From assembly GCA_963779645.1 (NCBI GenBank), contig CAVZYX010000005.1, forward strand, positions 2,046,001 to 2,110,000: 64,000 nt of DNA, written 5' to 3'. The DNA is from CALMBW01 sp963779645. Its GTDB lineage: Bacteria > Actinomycetota > CADDZG01 > WHSQ01. Below are positions 24,615 through 32,103 of this stretch, piece by piece. The translations under genes were made by a program, and so were the position numbers. The stretch's first letter is position 1; each line of letters begins with the position of its first letter. The notes beneath the pieces are model-generated. The model ran no database searches, was not told the DNA's origin, and worked only from the letters and a program-made list of their open reading frames with translations.

Positions 24615-25613
24615 CTAAGCGGGTGGCGCCAGACCCACGGCCGCTCGCACATCCGCCATGGTCTCCCCCGCTATCTTGGCGGCTCGTTCGGCGCCCAGTG
24701 CCAGGAGCCTGGCGGTTTCTGCTGGATCCTTACGAAGTTCCTCGAACCGGGTCCTTATGGGCTCTAGAGCGACGATCACCGCCTCCGTTAGGGCCGCCTT
24801 GAAGTCCCCATAGCCCTTGCCGGCGAAGCGCTCTTCGAGCTCGGGGATCGTGGTGCCCTCGAGGAGCGAGTAGATCGTCAGCAGGTTCGTCAAGGCCGGT
24901 TTGTCTTCGGCTGCCAGGATGTCGCGGCCCGAGTCCGTCACGGCCACCTTGACCTTCTTGGCGATGACCTCCGGCGGGTCGACCAACAGGACGGCAGAAT
25001 TGGGCCGTGTGGCCGACTTGCTCATCTTCTGGGTGGGGTCGTCGAGGGACATGATCCGGGCACCCTCCTTGGGGATCCAGGCCTCGGGAAGGACGAAAAC
25101 ATCCCCGAACTGGCCGTTGAAGCGCCCCGCCAGGTCCCTCATCAGCTCTATGTGCTGGCGCTGGTCCTCACCCACCGGAACGCCATGAGCCCTGTACAAC
25201 AGGACGTCGGCCGCCTGAAGCACGGGGTACGTGAACAAGCCCACCCCCACCGACTCGGTTTCACCCTTGGACTTCTCCTTGAACTGGACCATCCTTCGGA
25301 GTTCTCCCATCCGGGCTACACACGACAAGACCCAGCTCAATTCGGAATGAGCGGCGACGTGGGACTGGAGGAAGAGGGTCGCCGTGCCCGGGTCGATCCC
25401 GCAGGCCAGCAAGGAGGCTCCCGTTGCCAGGCTTCGCTCCCTGAGGTCGGCCGGATCCCATGGCTGGGTCATCGCATGGAGGTCGACGACGCAGAAGATG
25501 GCTTCGTAGGTGTGCTGTTGGTCCACCCAGTTCCTGATCGCCCCGAGGTAGTTCCCAAGGTGGGGATCTCCGGTCGGCTGGATACCACTGAACAGGCGTT
25601 TGCGCTCCGGCAT
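24615..25613 (-). CDS. trpS: Tryptophan-tRNA ligase
   Basis: A class I synthetase of 332 residues with the HIGH-type motif (GDPHLGNYLGAIRNW), the KMSKS loop (DPTQKMSKSATRPNS) and the tryptophan-binding DLHAMTQPWDP. The ATG at 25613 directly follows the sequence AGGTTTAG without a ribosome site, so a leaderless message is likely. It stands alone between scpA and the divergent protease gene. Confidence 0.96.
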   Translation of the reverse strand: MPERKRLFSGIQPTGDPHLGNYLGAIRNWVDQQHTYEAIFCVVDLHAMTQPWDPADLRERSLATGASLLACGIDPGTATLFLQSHVAAHSELSWVLSCVARMGELRRMVQFKEKSKGETESVGVGLFTYPVLQAADVLLYRAHGVPVGEDQRQHIELMRDLAGRFNGQFGDVFVLPEAWIPKEGARIMSLDDPTQKMSKSATRPNSAVLLVDPPEVIAKKVKVAVTDSGRDILAAEDKPALTNLLTIYSLLEGTTIPELEERFAGKGYGDFKAALTEAVIVALEPIRTRFEELRKDPAETARLLALGAERAAKIAGETMADVRAAVGLAPPA

Positions 25614-25673
25614 CTAAACCTCTGCTTTAGGGTTATATTGGCAAGATGACGCCTATTCGACGCCGCTGCCCCC

Positions 25674-25679
25674 TACAAT
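25674..25679 (+). promoter_or_regulatory. -10 element of the site-2 protease gene (leaderless)
   Basis: TACAAT at 25674-25679 ends 7 bases before the GTG start at 25687, and no ribosome-binding site can fit between. No convincing -35 is visible. This supports a leaderless transcript. Confidence 0.5.
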
Positions 25680-25686
25680 ACCGCCC

Positions 25687-26340
25687 GTGTCTCCTCTAGA
25701 GCTGTTGCGGGATGATCCGCTTGCGTTCGTGATGTTGGCCATGGCGCTGGTCTTCGCCATCGCTCTGCACGAGTTCGCTCACGCCTACGCCGCCGACCTA
25801 CTCGGCGACCGGATGCCTCGGGCCATGGGCCGCGTCTCCTTGAATCCCGTTCGGCATCTGGACCCCCTGGGAACGCTGATGATCGTTCTCGTGGGCTTCG
25901 GCTGGGGTAAGCCCGTCGAGTTCCGGATCGCCGCTCTGTCCTCGAAGCGCTTCGGGGCAGCCATAGTCGCCCTGGCCGGCCCCTCGATGAACCTCGCACT
26001 GGCCTTCGTGGGGGCCTTCGTCTTCGGTCTGCTCGAGGGGTCGCTATTCCAGGGGGGGTTCTCAGACGCTCTGGGGCAGTTCCTGTTCGCCTTCTTTTCC
26101 ATCAACGTGGTCCTGGCCGTCTTCAACCTCATCCCGTTACCCCCCTTGGACGGGTCCCGGCTCCTTACGATCTTCTTGCCCCCCAGCAAGCAGAAGATCA
26201 TCTTCTTCCTAGACCAGTACGGCTTCGTGATCCTGCTCGGGCTCCTCTTCTTCACCGGGTTCTCGTTCCTCGGGGACCTGATCAACTCCGTCGGATGCTT
26301 CGTAGCCGATCTAGCGGGGGCCGATCCCCTAGCCTGCTGA
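25687..26340 (+). CDS. Site-2 protease-family (M50) membrane metalloprotease
   Basis: A polytopic membrane protein of 217 residues with the zinc motif HEFAH in the first hydrophobic segment (IALHEFAHAYAADLLGD) and the second ligand motif NLIPLPPLDGSRLL near residue 145. It belongs to the compact branch without PDZ domains that is widespread in actinobacteria. Such proteins cleave membrane-embedded substrates such as anti-sigma factors; no substrate is encoded next to it. The start is GTG, from a probably leaderless promoter. Confidence 0.9.
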   Translation: MSPLELLRDDPLAFVMLAMALVFAIALHEFAHAYAADLLGDRMPRAMGRVSLNPVRHLDPLGTLMIVLVGFGWGKPVEFRIAALSSKRFGAAIVALAGPSMNLALAFVGAFVFGLLEGSLFQGGFSDALGQFLFAFFSINVVLAVFNLIPLPPLDGSRLLTIFLPPSKQKIIFFLDQYGFVILLGLLFFTGFSFLGDLINSVGCFVADLAGADPLAC

Positions 26341-26369
26341 TGCTCCGCTGGACAGCTCTAAAGGTGTGC

Positions 26370-26375
26370 TATAGG
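26370..26375 (+). promoter_or_regulatory. -10 element before the small ORF at 26384
   Basis: GCTATAGGGTTAGG contains TATAGG (26370-26375) eight bases before an ATG at 26384. The sequence CTATAGGGT is the same as at the garA promoter, which supports a real -10. The -35 is poor (CTGGAC or TGGACA). Confidence 0.45.
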
Positions 26376-26383
26376 GTTAGGAC

Positions 26384-26703
26384 ATGAACGGAACCGGAGA
26401 ACCTGACCTCGCCAACGGCCCCGACACCCTCGGCTCGCCAGTCCCGGCACCAGCTCAGGTCGCCGGTGCGTCTACAAAGGGTGCGGACCGGCCTCTGGCG
26501 TCCGTCGCCGCTCTTCCCGAGCTCCCCCGATCGGGAGGGACGCAGGGTAAAAACAAGCGACTTGTAGGCACATCGACTAATCGGCATGTGGAGAGGTCAA
26601 CGAGTCACTATGTCGGGAAGTCCCCAGGACTACTTAGCCACTTCCCTATAAGTACGCTTACCGATAAGTTCCCTAATCTACTTATAGATAACCAGGGCTG
26701 ACC
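26384..26703 (+). CDS. Small ORF, possibly leaderless, with an octamer array as its second half
   Basis: I do not recognise this 106-codon frame. The first about 58 residues are Pro/Ala/Gly-rich and hydrophilic; the rest is encoded by the 17-unit array A9 and has a very different, AT-richer composition (Ser, Thr, Leu, Asn). A TATAGGGT -10 just before the ATG is the best argument that it is transcribed. The frame staying open through the array may be chance. It could instead be a non-coding transcript across the array. Confidence 0.35.
26560..26695 (+). repeat. Octamer array A9, the longest (17 units)
   Basis: Seventeen contiguous 8-bp units over 136 bp with no spacing. Examples by position: ACTTGTAG (26560), ACTAATCG (26576), CTATGTCG (26608), ATAAGTAC (26648), CCTAATCT (26672) and ACTTATAG (26680). 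Units differ from one another but keep A or C at position 1, T or A at 3-4 and (A/G)T at 5-6. The local GC content is clearly lower than that of the flanks. It lies about 400 bp from the rhh gene of the parA operon. Confidence 0.78.
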
Positions 26704-26722
26704 TGCTAGAACGCTGCTCTCC

Positions 26723-26786
26723 CGCCTGGTGATAAATAGGCTTGTAGAGATAGAGCCTTATCTATTAGTAGACTTATCATCAGGCG
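26723..26786. repeat. Octamer array A10 enclosed by a 13-bp inverted repeat
   Basis: CGCCTGGTGATAA (26723-26735) pairs with TTATCATCAGGCG (26774-26786), 12 of 13 bases. Between them and into the right arm run the octamers GCTTGTAG, AGATAGAG, CCTTATCT, ATTAGTAG and ACTTATCA (26740-26779). There is no T run, so it is unlikely to be a terminator. A cruciform or protein-bound site is possible. Confidence 0.6.
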
Positions 26787-27044
26787 CCAAAAGCCTCCGC
26801 GACAGTTTGATTACCTAAGGAACTCCTCCGATCCCTCCCCTCGGCGAATGGGTGAGGTCGTCGGCAGCGGGCGCCTCTAGGAAGTTGCACCGCCAGCCCA
26901 GCGCCCGGTAACGACGACCAGTCAGATCTGCGATCGCCTCGTCGGTGATGAGTCCATGGAGCGGTCGAACTCCTCGGTTCGGTCAGAACTAACGGTAAAG
27001 AATGCCTTGAGCTTTATTGTTAGCCTTAACCATCAGGTATAAGA

Positions 27045-27073
27045 AAAGCCCTCGACTCATCGCCGAGGGCTTT
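27045..27073 (-). terminator. Rho-independent terminator of the parA-rhh operon
   Basis: AAAGCCCTCG (27045-27054) and CGAGGGCTTT (27064-27073) form a 10-bp stem with a 9-base loop. On the minus strand it is followed by TTCTTAT. It lies 23 bp after the rhh stop codon. Confidence 0.85.
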
Positions 27074-27095
27074 GGGAATAACTGGTCGTGGACCG

Positions 27096-27464
27096 CTACT
27101 CGTCTTCGAGCTTTCTCAGAAGGATCGAATCGGTGGACCTCGCATCGAAGTCCTCGAGGACGTAGCTGAGTGCAGCTCGAACGATCCGTCCTCGGTCGGC
27201 GGCTACCCCGTGTCCCGACCTCAACTCCAGACGGGCCTTCTCTAGGGCCATCAGATCGTCCCTGGTGCAGTAGAAGGTCACCTTCTCGTCGTGCTTGGGG
27301 GCTTTGGGAGAGGCGGCTTCAGCAGGTGGTGTGGCGACTTGTAGCTTTGTCGACTTTTCCGGCTGGGCTTCTGCCTCGGTCTCCCTGGCTGGTACGGGCC
27401 TGGGCTCTGAGGTAGTCCTTCTAAAGAGCTCCTCAGCCCCTGGCAGACTGGCTCTGCGCGACAC
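27096..27464 (-). CDS. ParA-associated ribbon-helix-helix-like DNA-binding protein
   Basis: 122 residues in two parts. The N-terminal 60 residues are flexible, Pro/Ala/Glu-rich, and open with SRRASLPGAEELFRR. The C-terminal half fits a ribbon-helix-helix: strand KVTFYCT, helix DLMALEKARLELRSG, turn VAADRGR, helix IVRAALSYVLEDF, then SILLRKL. As far as I recall, related proteins with the SLPGADELFR-type start occur beside parA/scpA in other actinobacteria, without assigned function. By analogy with ParG- and omega-type partners, the tail could stimulate ParA and the RHH bind DNA. It overlaps parA by 32 bp. Proposed reader of the octamer arrays (inference). Confidence 0.75.
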   Translation of the reverse strand: MSRRASLPGAEELFRRTTSEPRPVPARETEAEAQPEKSTKLQVATPPAEAASPKAPKHDEKVTFYCTRDDLMALEKARLELRSGHGVAADRGRIVRAALSYVLEDFDARSTDSILLRKLEDE

Positions 27465-28284
27465 GGGCCATCACCTCCTGTGCGAGTTTGCGGTAGGCCT
27501 CTGCCCCCTGGGATTTAGGGGCGTAGGTCAGGATCGGCTCCCCCACCACGGGAGCCTCGGCGAAACGAACGGTCTTGCGGATCATGGTGTCGAACAACCG
27601 GCCACCGAAGGCCTCCCTGACCCTCTCCATGACCTCCTTGGAGTGCAATGTCCGGGTATCTACCATCGTGGCCACGATCCCATCGATGTGGAGACGGGGG
27701 TTGAGCCGCTCCTTGATCCTCTCGATGGAATCCATCAGCTGCGCCATACCCCTCAGGGCGTAATACTCGGTCTCGAGGGGGATAACGACCCCATCTGCGG
27801 CCGTCAGAGCGTTGATGGTAAGAAGTCCCAGCGAAGGTGGGCAGTCGATGAGGATGAAGTCGTAGCGGGCCCGAAGCGGGGCGAGCACCCTCATCAGGGA
27901 CTGCTCCCGGGCTACCTCTTGAACCAGCATCAGCTCGGCTGCCGCCAGGTCTATGTTGGAGGGCAGTAGATCCAGGTTGGGGACCTGGGTCTTCAGGATC
28001 ACCTCTTCCACGTCACAATTGCGGTCCAGCAGGGCGTTGTAGACCGAGAGATCGAGCTCTCCGGGCTCTATCCCCAGCCCCAGAGCGCAGCCCCCCTGCG
28101 GGTCGAAATCGACCAGAAGCACCTTTTGGCCGGCCTCGGCCAGGCCGGCAGCCAGATTGATGGCCGAGGTGGTCTTGCCTACCCCGCCCTTCTGGTTCGC
28201 CAAGGCGATGATCCGGCCGGTCGTGGTGGCCCTATCGTCGTAGATCGGCCCCGAGTGCTCCTCGGCCACGGCATGTTGCTCCAT
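27433..28284 (-). CDS. parA: ParA/Soj-family ATPase
   Basis: 283 residues with the deviant Walker A KGGVGKTTSAINLAAGLAEAG, Walker A' region VLLVDFDPQGGCALGLG, Walker B DFILIDCPPSLGLLTINAL and the EYYALRGMAQLMDSI segment. It resembles Soj and Rv1708, which sits upstream of scpAB. It should dimerise with ATP and bind DNA non-specifically. No parB gene is adjacent; the overlapping RHH gene takes that position, as in type Ib partition modules. A GGGAGG ribosome site precedes the ATG. Array A11 lies in the upstream region. Confidence 0.93.
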   Translation of the reverse strand: MEQHAVAEEHSGPIYDDRATTTGRIIALANQKGGVGKTTSAINLAAGLAEAGQKVLLVDFDPQGGCALGLGIEPGELDLSVYNALLDRNCDVEEVILKTQVPNLDLLPSNIDLAAAELMLVQEVAREQSLMRVLAPLRARYDFILIDCPPSLGLLTINALTAADGVVIPLETEYYALRGMAQLMDSIERIKERLNPRLHIDGIVATMVDTRTLHSKEVMERVREAFGGRLFDTMIRKTVRFAEAPVVGEPILTYAPKSQGAEAYRKLAQEVMARVAQSQSARG

Positions 28285-28300
28285 CTAGCCTCCCGTAATG

Positions 28301-28325
28301 GATTTGTCGACAAATCATCTTGTCG
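28301..28325 (+). repeat. Octamer array A11 upstream of parA
   Basis: Units ATTTGTCG, ACAAATCA and TCTTGTCG (28302-28325). GATTTGTCGACAAATC (28301-28316) is a perfect 16-bp palindrome and contains the same 14 bp as the scpA site. It lies 17-41 bp before the parA ATG. Confidence 0.75.
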
Positions 28326-28429
28326 CCGCCGAAGAGTACCCGACGATTGGGATGATTGACAAGAGCCTCATGCACAACAGGCACGATCTGGCAGCCAGAC
28401 CTAAGCCGTAGCGCTAAGAAAAGGCTCCC

Positions 28430-29599
28430 CTAGCGCAGCAGTTGGTCCGCGAAGGAGCGCCCGGGCGTGGTGGTGGTAACGCCCAGTAGCTCGGCAACAG
28501 TGGCGCCTACATCGGCGAAGGTGTCCCTCGTTCCGAGGTCCTGAGGTGCAACCCGCTCCCCAGTCACCAGGAGAGGTGTCTGTTCCCGGGAGTGGTCGGT
28601 GGAGGGAGTGGTCGGGTCGTTGCCGTGATCGGCGGTGATCATGAGGACATCCTCTGGCCCCAGGGTCGCCAGGATGTCAGGGAGCCGCTGGTCGAACTCC
28701 TCGAGGGCTGCGGCATAGCCCTTGGGGTCGTTGCGGTGGCCGAAGGACTGGTCGAAATCCACGAGATTCGTGAAAACGAGGCCATTCTCGATTGCCGCCA
28801 TCTCCTCCAGTAGCACCTCAACGCCGTGAGCGTTCGAGCGAGTCGGCCGAGAAGAAGTCACGCCGCGTCCGGCGAAGATGTCCGAGATCTTCCCCACCCC
28901 TCTGACCTCGCGGCCCGCGGCCTTCGATTCATCCAGAACGGTGTCCCTCGGAGGTAGAACCGAGAAGTCGTGACGGTCGGGGGTCCGGATGAAGTTCCCC
29001 GGCTCCCCTGCGAAGGGCCGAGCGATAACCCGTCCCACCTCGTGTTCGCCGGTGAGCATCTCCCGCGCCGTCCGGCACCATCCGTACAGCTTCTCGAGGG
29101 GGATGACATCCACGTGGGCGGCTATCTGGAAGACGCTGTCCCCCGAGGTGTAGACGATCGGCCTGCCCGTCTTCATGTGCTCTGCGCCCAAGCGTTCGAT
29201 GATCTCGGTACCGGAAGCGGCCACGTTGCCCAGGATCTGAGTCTCGGTGCGGCGCTCGAACTCGGAGATCACCTCGGGTGGAAAGCCGTCCGGATAAAGA
29301 GGGAATGGCCGCTCCAATATGACCCCCATAAGTTCCCAGTGCCCCGTCGTGGTGTCTTTGCCGGGCGAGCGCTCGCTGAGGGCGCCGAAGGCACCCTGGG
29401 GGTCTGGCGTGGGAGCCACGCCGTCTATCTGAGTGAGGTTCCCCAGCCCCAGCTTGGCGAGGTTCGGGAGGAAGATGCCCCCCACTGCGGTGGCTACGTG
29501 CGGGAGAGTGGCGCTGCCTTCGTCTCCGAAGTCGGCGGCGTCGGGTGCTCCTCCGATCCCCACCGAATCCAGCACGACAAGCGTGACCGCCCGGATCAC
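28430..29599 (-). CDS. deoB: Phosphopentomutase
   Basis: About 389 residues of the alkaline-phosphatase superfamily. The N-terminus is AVTLVVLDSVGIGGAPDAADFGDEG, which gives a metal ligand, followed by KDTTTGHWELMG with the phosphorylated Thr, YTSGDSVFQIAAH and the metal motif MITADHGNDPT. It interconverts ribose-1- and ribose-5-phosphates in nucleoside catabolism. I use the GTG at 29597-29599 with GAGAGG upstream; the longer frame overlaps the DksA-like gene. The stop region overlaps an inverted repeat GCGCTA/TAGCGC followed by a short T run, a weak terminator candidate. Confidence 0.94.
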   Translation of the reverse strand: MIRAVTLVVLDSVGIGGAPDAADFGDEGSATLPHVATAVGGIFLPNLAKLGLGNLTQIDGVAPTPDPQGAFGALSERSPGKDTTTGHWELMGVILERPFPLYPDGFPPEVISEFERRTETQILGNVAASGTEIIERLGAEHMKTGRPIVYTSGDSVFQIAAHVDVIPLEKLYGWCRTAREMLTGEHEVGRVIARPFAGEPGNFIRTPDRHDFSVLPPRDTVLDESKAAGREVRGVGKISDIFAGRGVTSSRPTRSNAHGVEVLLEEMAAIENGLVFTNLVDFDQSFGHRNDPKGYAAALEEFDQRLPDILATLGPEDVLMITADHGNDPTTPSTDHSREQTPLLVTGERVAPQDLGTRDTFADVGATVAELLGVTTTTPGRSFADQLLR

Positions 29600-29612
29600 T
29601 AAGGCCTCTCTC

Positions 29613-29957
29613 TTAGCCGGCTTGTTGTTTGCAGGTGACACAGAGGGTGGCGGTAGGCAGGGCCTCGAGGCGTTCGATGGGGATGTCGTTCCCGCAGTTG
29701 GCGCACTTCCCGTAGGAGCCCTCTTCCAGTCGCTTCATCGCCTCGAGGATCTCGGTGCGGTGAGAGCGGAGCTGCTCGGCGAGGGCCAGAAGCTCGGAGC
29801 GCTCGGTCGTAGCTGCGGCAGAGTCGGCGAACCCCTCGTCAACCTCGACGTGAAGACCACCCTCGGCCGCGATCCCATGCTCGGAGAGTTGTCTCTCCAC
29901 CGAGGTCAATTGCTCCTCCAGGGCGGCTCTGATCCCTGCCATCTGCGTGTCCGTCAT
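29613..29957 (-). CDS. DksA/TraR-family zinc-finger protein
   Basis: 114 residues: a coiled-coil N-terminal half (about 1-75) with acidic stretches, then the C4 zinc finger CANCGNDIPIERLEALPTATLCVTCK. It has the length of the short actinobacterial DksA-like proteins. Members bind the secondary channel of RNA polymerase and alter transcription initiation; the acidic tip typical of true DksA is not clear (GFADSAAATTERSEL), so effects may differ. It sits 13 bp before deoB on the same strand. Confidence 0.85.
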   Translation of the reverse strand: MTDTQMAGIRAALEEQLTSVERQLSEHGIAAEGGLHVEVDEGFADSAAATTERSELLALAEQLRSHRTEILEAMKRLEEGSYGKCANCGNDIPIERLEALPTATLCVTCKQQAG

Positions 29958-29984
29958 CTGCTCTCCCTTGTGCTACCTGCGGTG

Positions 29985-30941
29985 TCAGCCCCGAGCCCTG
30001 GGATGGGCCGAGAGATACACCTCTCTTAGATGTTGGTCGCTCACCAGGGTGTACACCTGGGTGGTCGATAAACTTGCGTGTCCTAGAAGCTCTTGAACAA
30101 CCCTTATGTCGGCACCGGCATCCAGCATGTGCGTTGCGAATGAATGTCTGAGCGTATGCGGGGAAACCCGCTCACCCGAACCGGCCTCACGAGCGTACCC
30201 CTTCAGTATCTTCCAACAACCCTGTCTAGAGAGCCTGCCCCCACGAGCATTGAGGAAGAGGGCCCCTTTCGCCGTCTTTCCGGATGATTTCTTGACGAGT
30301 TCGGGCCTCACGCTGGTCACATAGCGCCCCACCGCTTGCTTCGCTTGGCGACCGATCGGGACACGGCGACTCTTTCCTCCCTTTCCGGATCTCACCAGCA
30401 CCGTCCCCGAATCGAGGTCAACGTCGTCTACGTCCAGACCCACCAACTCCGAGATCCGAAGCCCCGACCCGTAGAGCATCTCCAAGATGCCTCGGTCTCG
30501 GATCCCGAGCGGGTGCGCAGCGGGGCGATCGAGGATCGCTTCAACCTCTTCGATCGATATCGCTTTTGGGAGGGTGCGCGTCTGCTTAGGTGTGCCAACC
30601 GTCGCGGTCGGATCGACCGACACGTAGCCTTCTCTCAAGAGGAATCTGTAGAACGACCTCACCGATACCAACATCCGGGCAACCGAGGAGTCGCTCAGCG
30701 GCTTAGAGGCCGGCGGCCCTCCCTTGCGAAGTCTTTCGAGGAAAGCAGTGATGTCGACCGGCTTCGGATGCTTCGTGTTGATCTTTTCCGCCTTGCAGAA
30801 TCGATCCCAAGCTCGCAGGTCCCGTCGATAACTTTCGACGGTGTTCGCAGCGAGGCCCTTCTCGAAGCGGATGAATGACATGAACTCGTCGATCCACTTC
30901 TCCTGCTGCGACGCGCGCGCGCTTGTCGAAGTCCCGCTCAT
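29985..30941 (-). CDS. xerD: Tyrosine recombinase XerD
   Basis: 318 residues: an N-terminal SAM-like core-binding domain (FMSFIRFEKGLAANTVESYRRDL) and a catalytic domain with the expected residues, Arg in GSGLRISELVGL, Lys in GKGGKSRRVPIG, HxxR in SPHTLRHSFATHMLDAG, and His and Tyr in LGHASLSTTQVYT. It resolves chromosome dimers at dif and decatenates with FtsK. It lies between ald and the dksA-like gene, in the region that also holds parA and scpAB, as in mycobacteria (Rv1701). Confidence 0.95.
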   Translation of the reverse strand: MSGTSTSARASQQEKWIDEFMSFIRFEKGLAANTVESYRRDLRAWDRFCKAEKINTKHPKPVDITAFLERLRKGGPPASKPLSDSSVARMLVSVRSFYRFLLREGYVSVDPTATVGTPKQTRTLPKAISIEEVEAILDRPAAHPLGIRDRGILEMLYGSGLRISELVGLDVDDVDLDSGTVLVRSGKGGKSRRVPIGRQAKQAVGRYVTSVRPELVKKSSGKTAKGALFLNARGGRLSRQGCWKILKGYAREAGSGERVSPHTLRHSFATHMLDAGADIRVVQELLGHASLSTTQVYTLVSDQHLREVYLSAHPRARG

Positions 30942-30947
30942 CGAGGC

Positions 30948-32060
30948 CTACAGAAGATCAGAAAGGGGCGTGTACGGGAGGCCGTGCGCTTCTGCCACCG
31001 GCTCGTAGACGGTCTTCCCGCCGTAGGTGTTCACGCCCAGGGCCAGCCCTGGATCCCGTCGGGCGGCCGCCTCGACTCCCAGGTTCGCCAGGTCCAGGAC
31101 ATAAGGAAGGGTCGCGTTGGTAAGTGCATAGGTAGATGTGTGTGGAACAGCTCCCGGCATGTTGCCGACGCAGTAATGCACGACGTCATCGACGACGTAG
31201 GTCGGATCGGAGTGCGTCGTCATCTTCGAGGTCTCGAAGCAGCCGCCTTGATCTATCGATATGTCCACGATGACCGAGCCGGGTTTCATCCTCGAGATGG
31301 TTTCTCGGCTCACGATCCGGGGCGCTTTGGCCCCCGGGATCAGAACCGCACCGATAACGAGATCGGCTCCGGTCACGACCTCTTCAACCGTGAGCTTGTT
31401 CGACATCAGGGTCTTGATCTTCCCCTGGTGGATCCGGTCGATGTCCCGGAGCTTATTGATGTTCTTGTCCAGGACGATGACTTCGGCTTCCATGCCTTGA
31501 GCGATCCACGCCGCATTCATCCCCGACATACCGGCGCCGATCACGACCACCTGCGCGGGACGGACTCCCGAAACTCCACCCATGAGGATCCCGCGGCCCC
31601 CATGGCCGCGCTCGAGCAGGTTGGCGCCAACGTGAGGCGCCATCCGCCCGGCCACCTCACTCATAGGGGCGAGGAGCGGCAGAGATCTGTCCTCGAGCTC
31701 GATCGTTTCGTAGGCGACGCCCGTGGTCTTCGAATCGAGAAGGGCTTTGGTCACCGGCACGGAGGCGGCCAGGTGGAGGTACGTGAAGAGAACGAGGCCC
31801 TCGCGCAGACGATGGAACTCTTCGGGGATCGGCTCTTTGACCTTCAGGACCATCTCGGCCTCGAGGAAGACCGAGTCGGCATCCGGCAGGATCTTGGCGC
31901 CCGCCTTCTCGAACTCGCCGTCGAGGATGCTCGATCCCCGGCCCGCGTTCTTCTCGATCAGGACCTGATGTCCGTGGGCCACGAGCTCATGCACGCCGGC
32001 AGGCGTGATGGCGACCCGGTATTCGTGGTCTTTGAGTTCTTTCGGTATCCCAACCCTCAT
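30948..32060 (-). CDS. ald: Alanine dehydrogenase
   Basis: 370 residues. The N-terminus MRVGIPKELKDHEYRVAITPAGVHELVAHGH is diagnostic; VKVKEP-type LKVKEPIPEE carries an active-site Lys, HLAASVPVTKAL an active-site His, and VVIGAGMSGMNAAWIAQGMEA is the NAD fold. It catalyses the reversible reductive amination of pyruvate and often supports nitrogen use or redox balance. A stop 6 bp before xerD suggests co-transcription. No regulator is adjacent. Confidence 0.96.
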   Translation of the reverse strand: MRVGIPKELKDHEYRVAITPAGVHELVAHGHQVLIEKNAGRGSSILDGEFEKAGAKILPDADSVFLEAEMVLKVKEPIPEEFHRLREGLVLFTYLHLAASVPVTKALLDSKTTGVAYETIELEDRSLPLLAPMSEVAGRMAPHVGANLLERGHGGRGILMGGVSGVRPAQVVVIGAGMSGMNAAWIAQGMEAEVIVLDKNINKLRDIDRIHQGKIKTLMSNKLTVEEVVTGADLVIGAVLIPGAKAPRIVSRETISRMKPGSVIVDISIDQGGCFETSKMTTHSDPTYVVDDVVHYCVGNMPGAVPHTSTYALTNATLPYVLDLANLGVEAAARRDPGLALGVNTYGGKTVYEPVAEAHGLPYTPLSDLL

Positions 32061-32103
32061 AGCAGCCGGATACTACAGGCCCCCGTCACGGCAACTCTTG
32101 CCG

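Larger units (their letters stand above)
26704..27095. other. Intergenic region between array A9 and the rhh gene
   Basis: No credible gene. It holds a large imperfect hairpin with octamers in its loop (26723-26786), about 200 bp of unremarkable sequence, and an AT-richer stretch near 26990-27040 leading to the terminator of the parA-rhh operon. Confidence 0.5.

Noticed and set aside
7697..28325. Octamer arrays as CRISPR or simple minisatellite
   Set aside because: There are no long identical repeats with unique spacers and no cas genes. Units are only 8 bp, differ from each other and recur at many separate promoters, unlike slippage-derived minisatellites.
26560..28325. Canonical parS site (TGTTTCACGTGAAACA) near parA
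   Set aside because: I did not see this sequence near parA or anywhere in my reading, and there is no parB gene adjacent. The RHH gene and octamers take that place.
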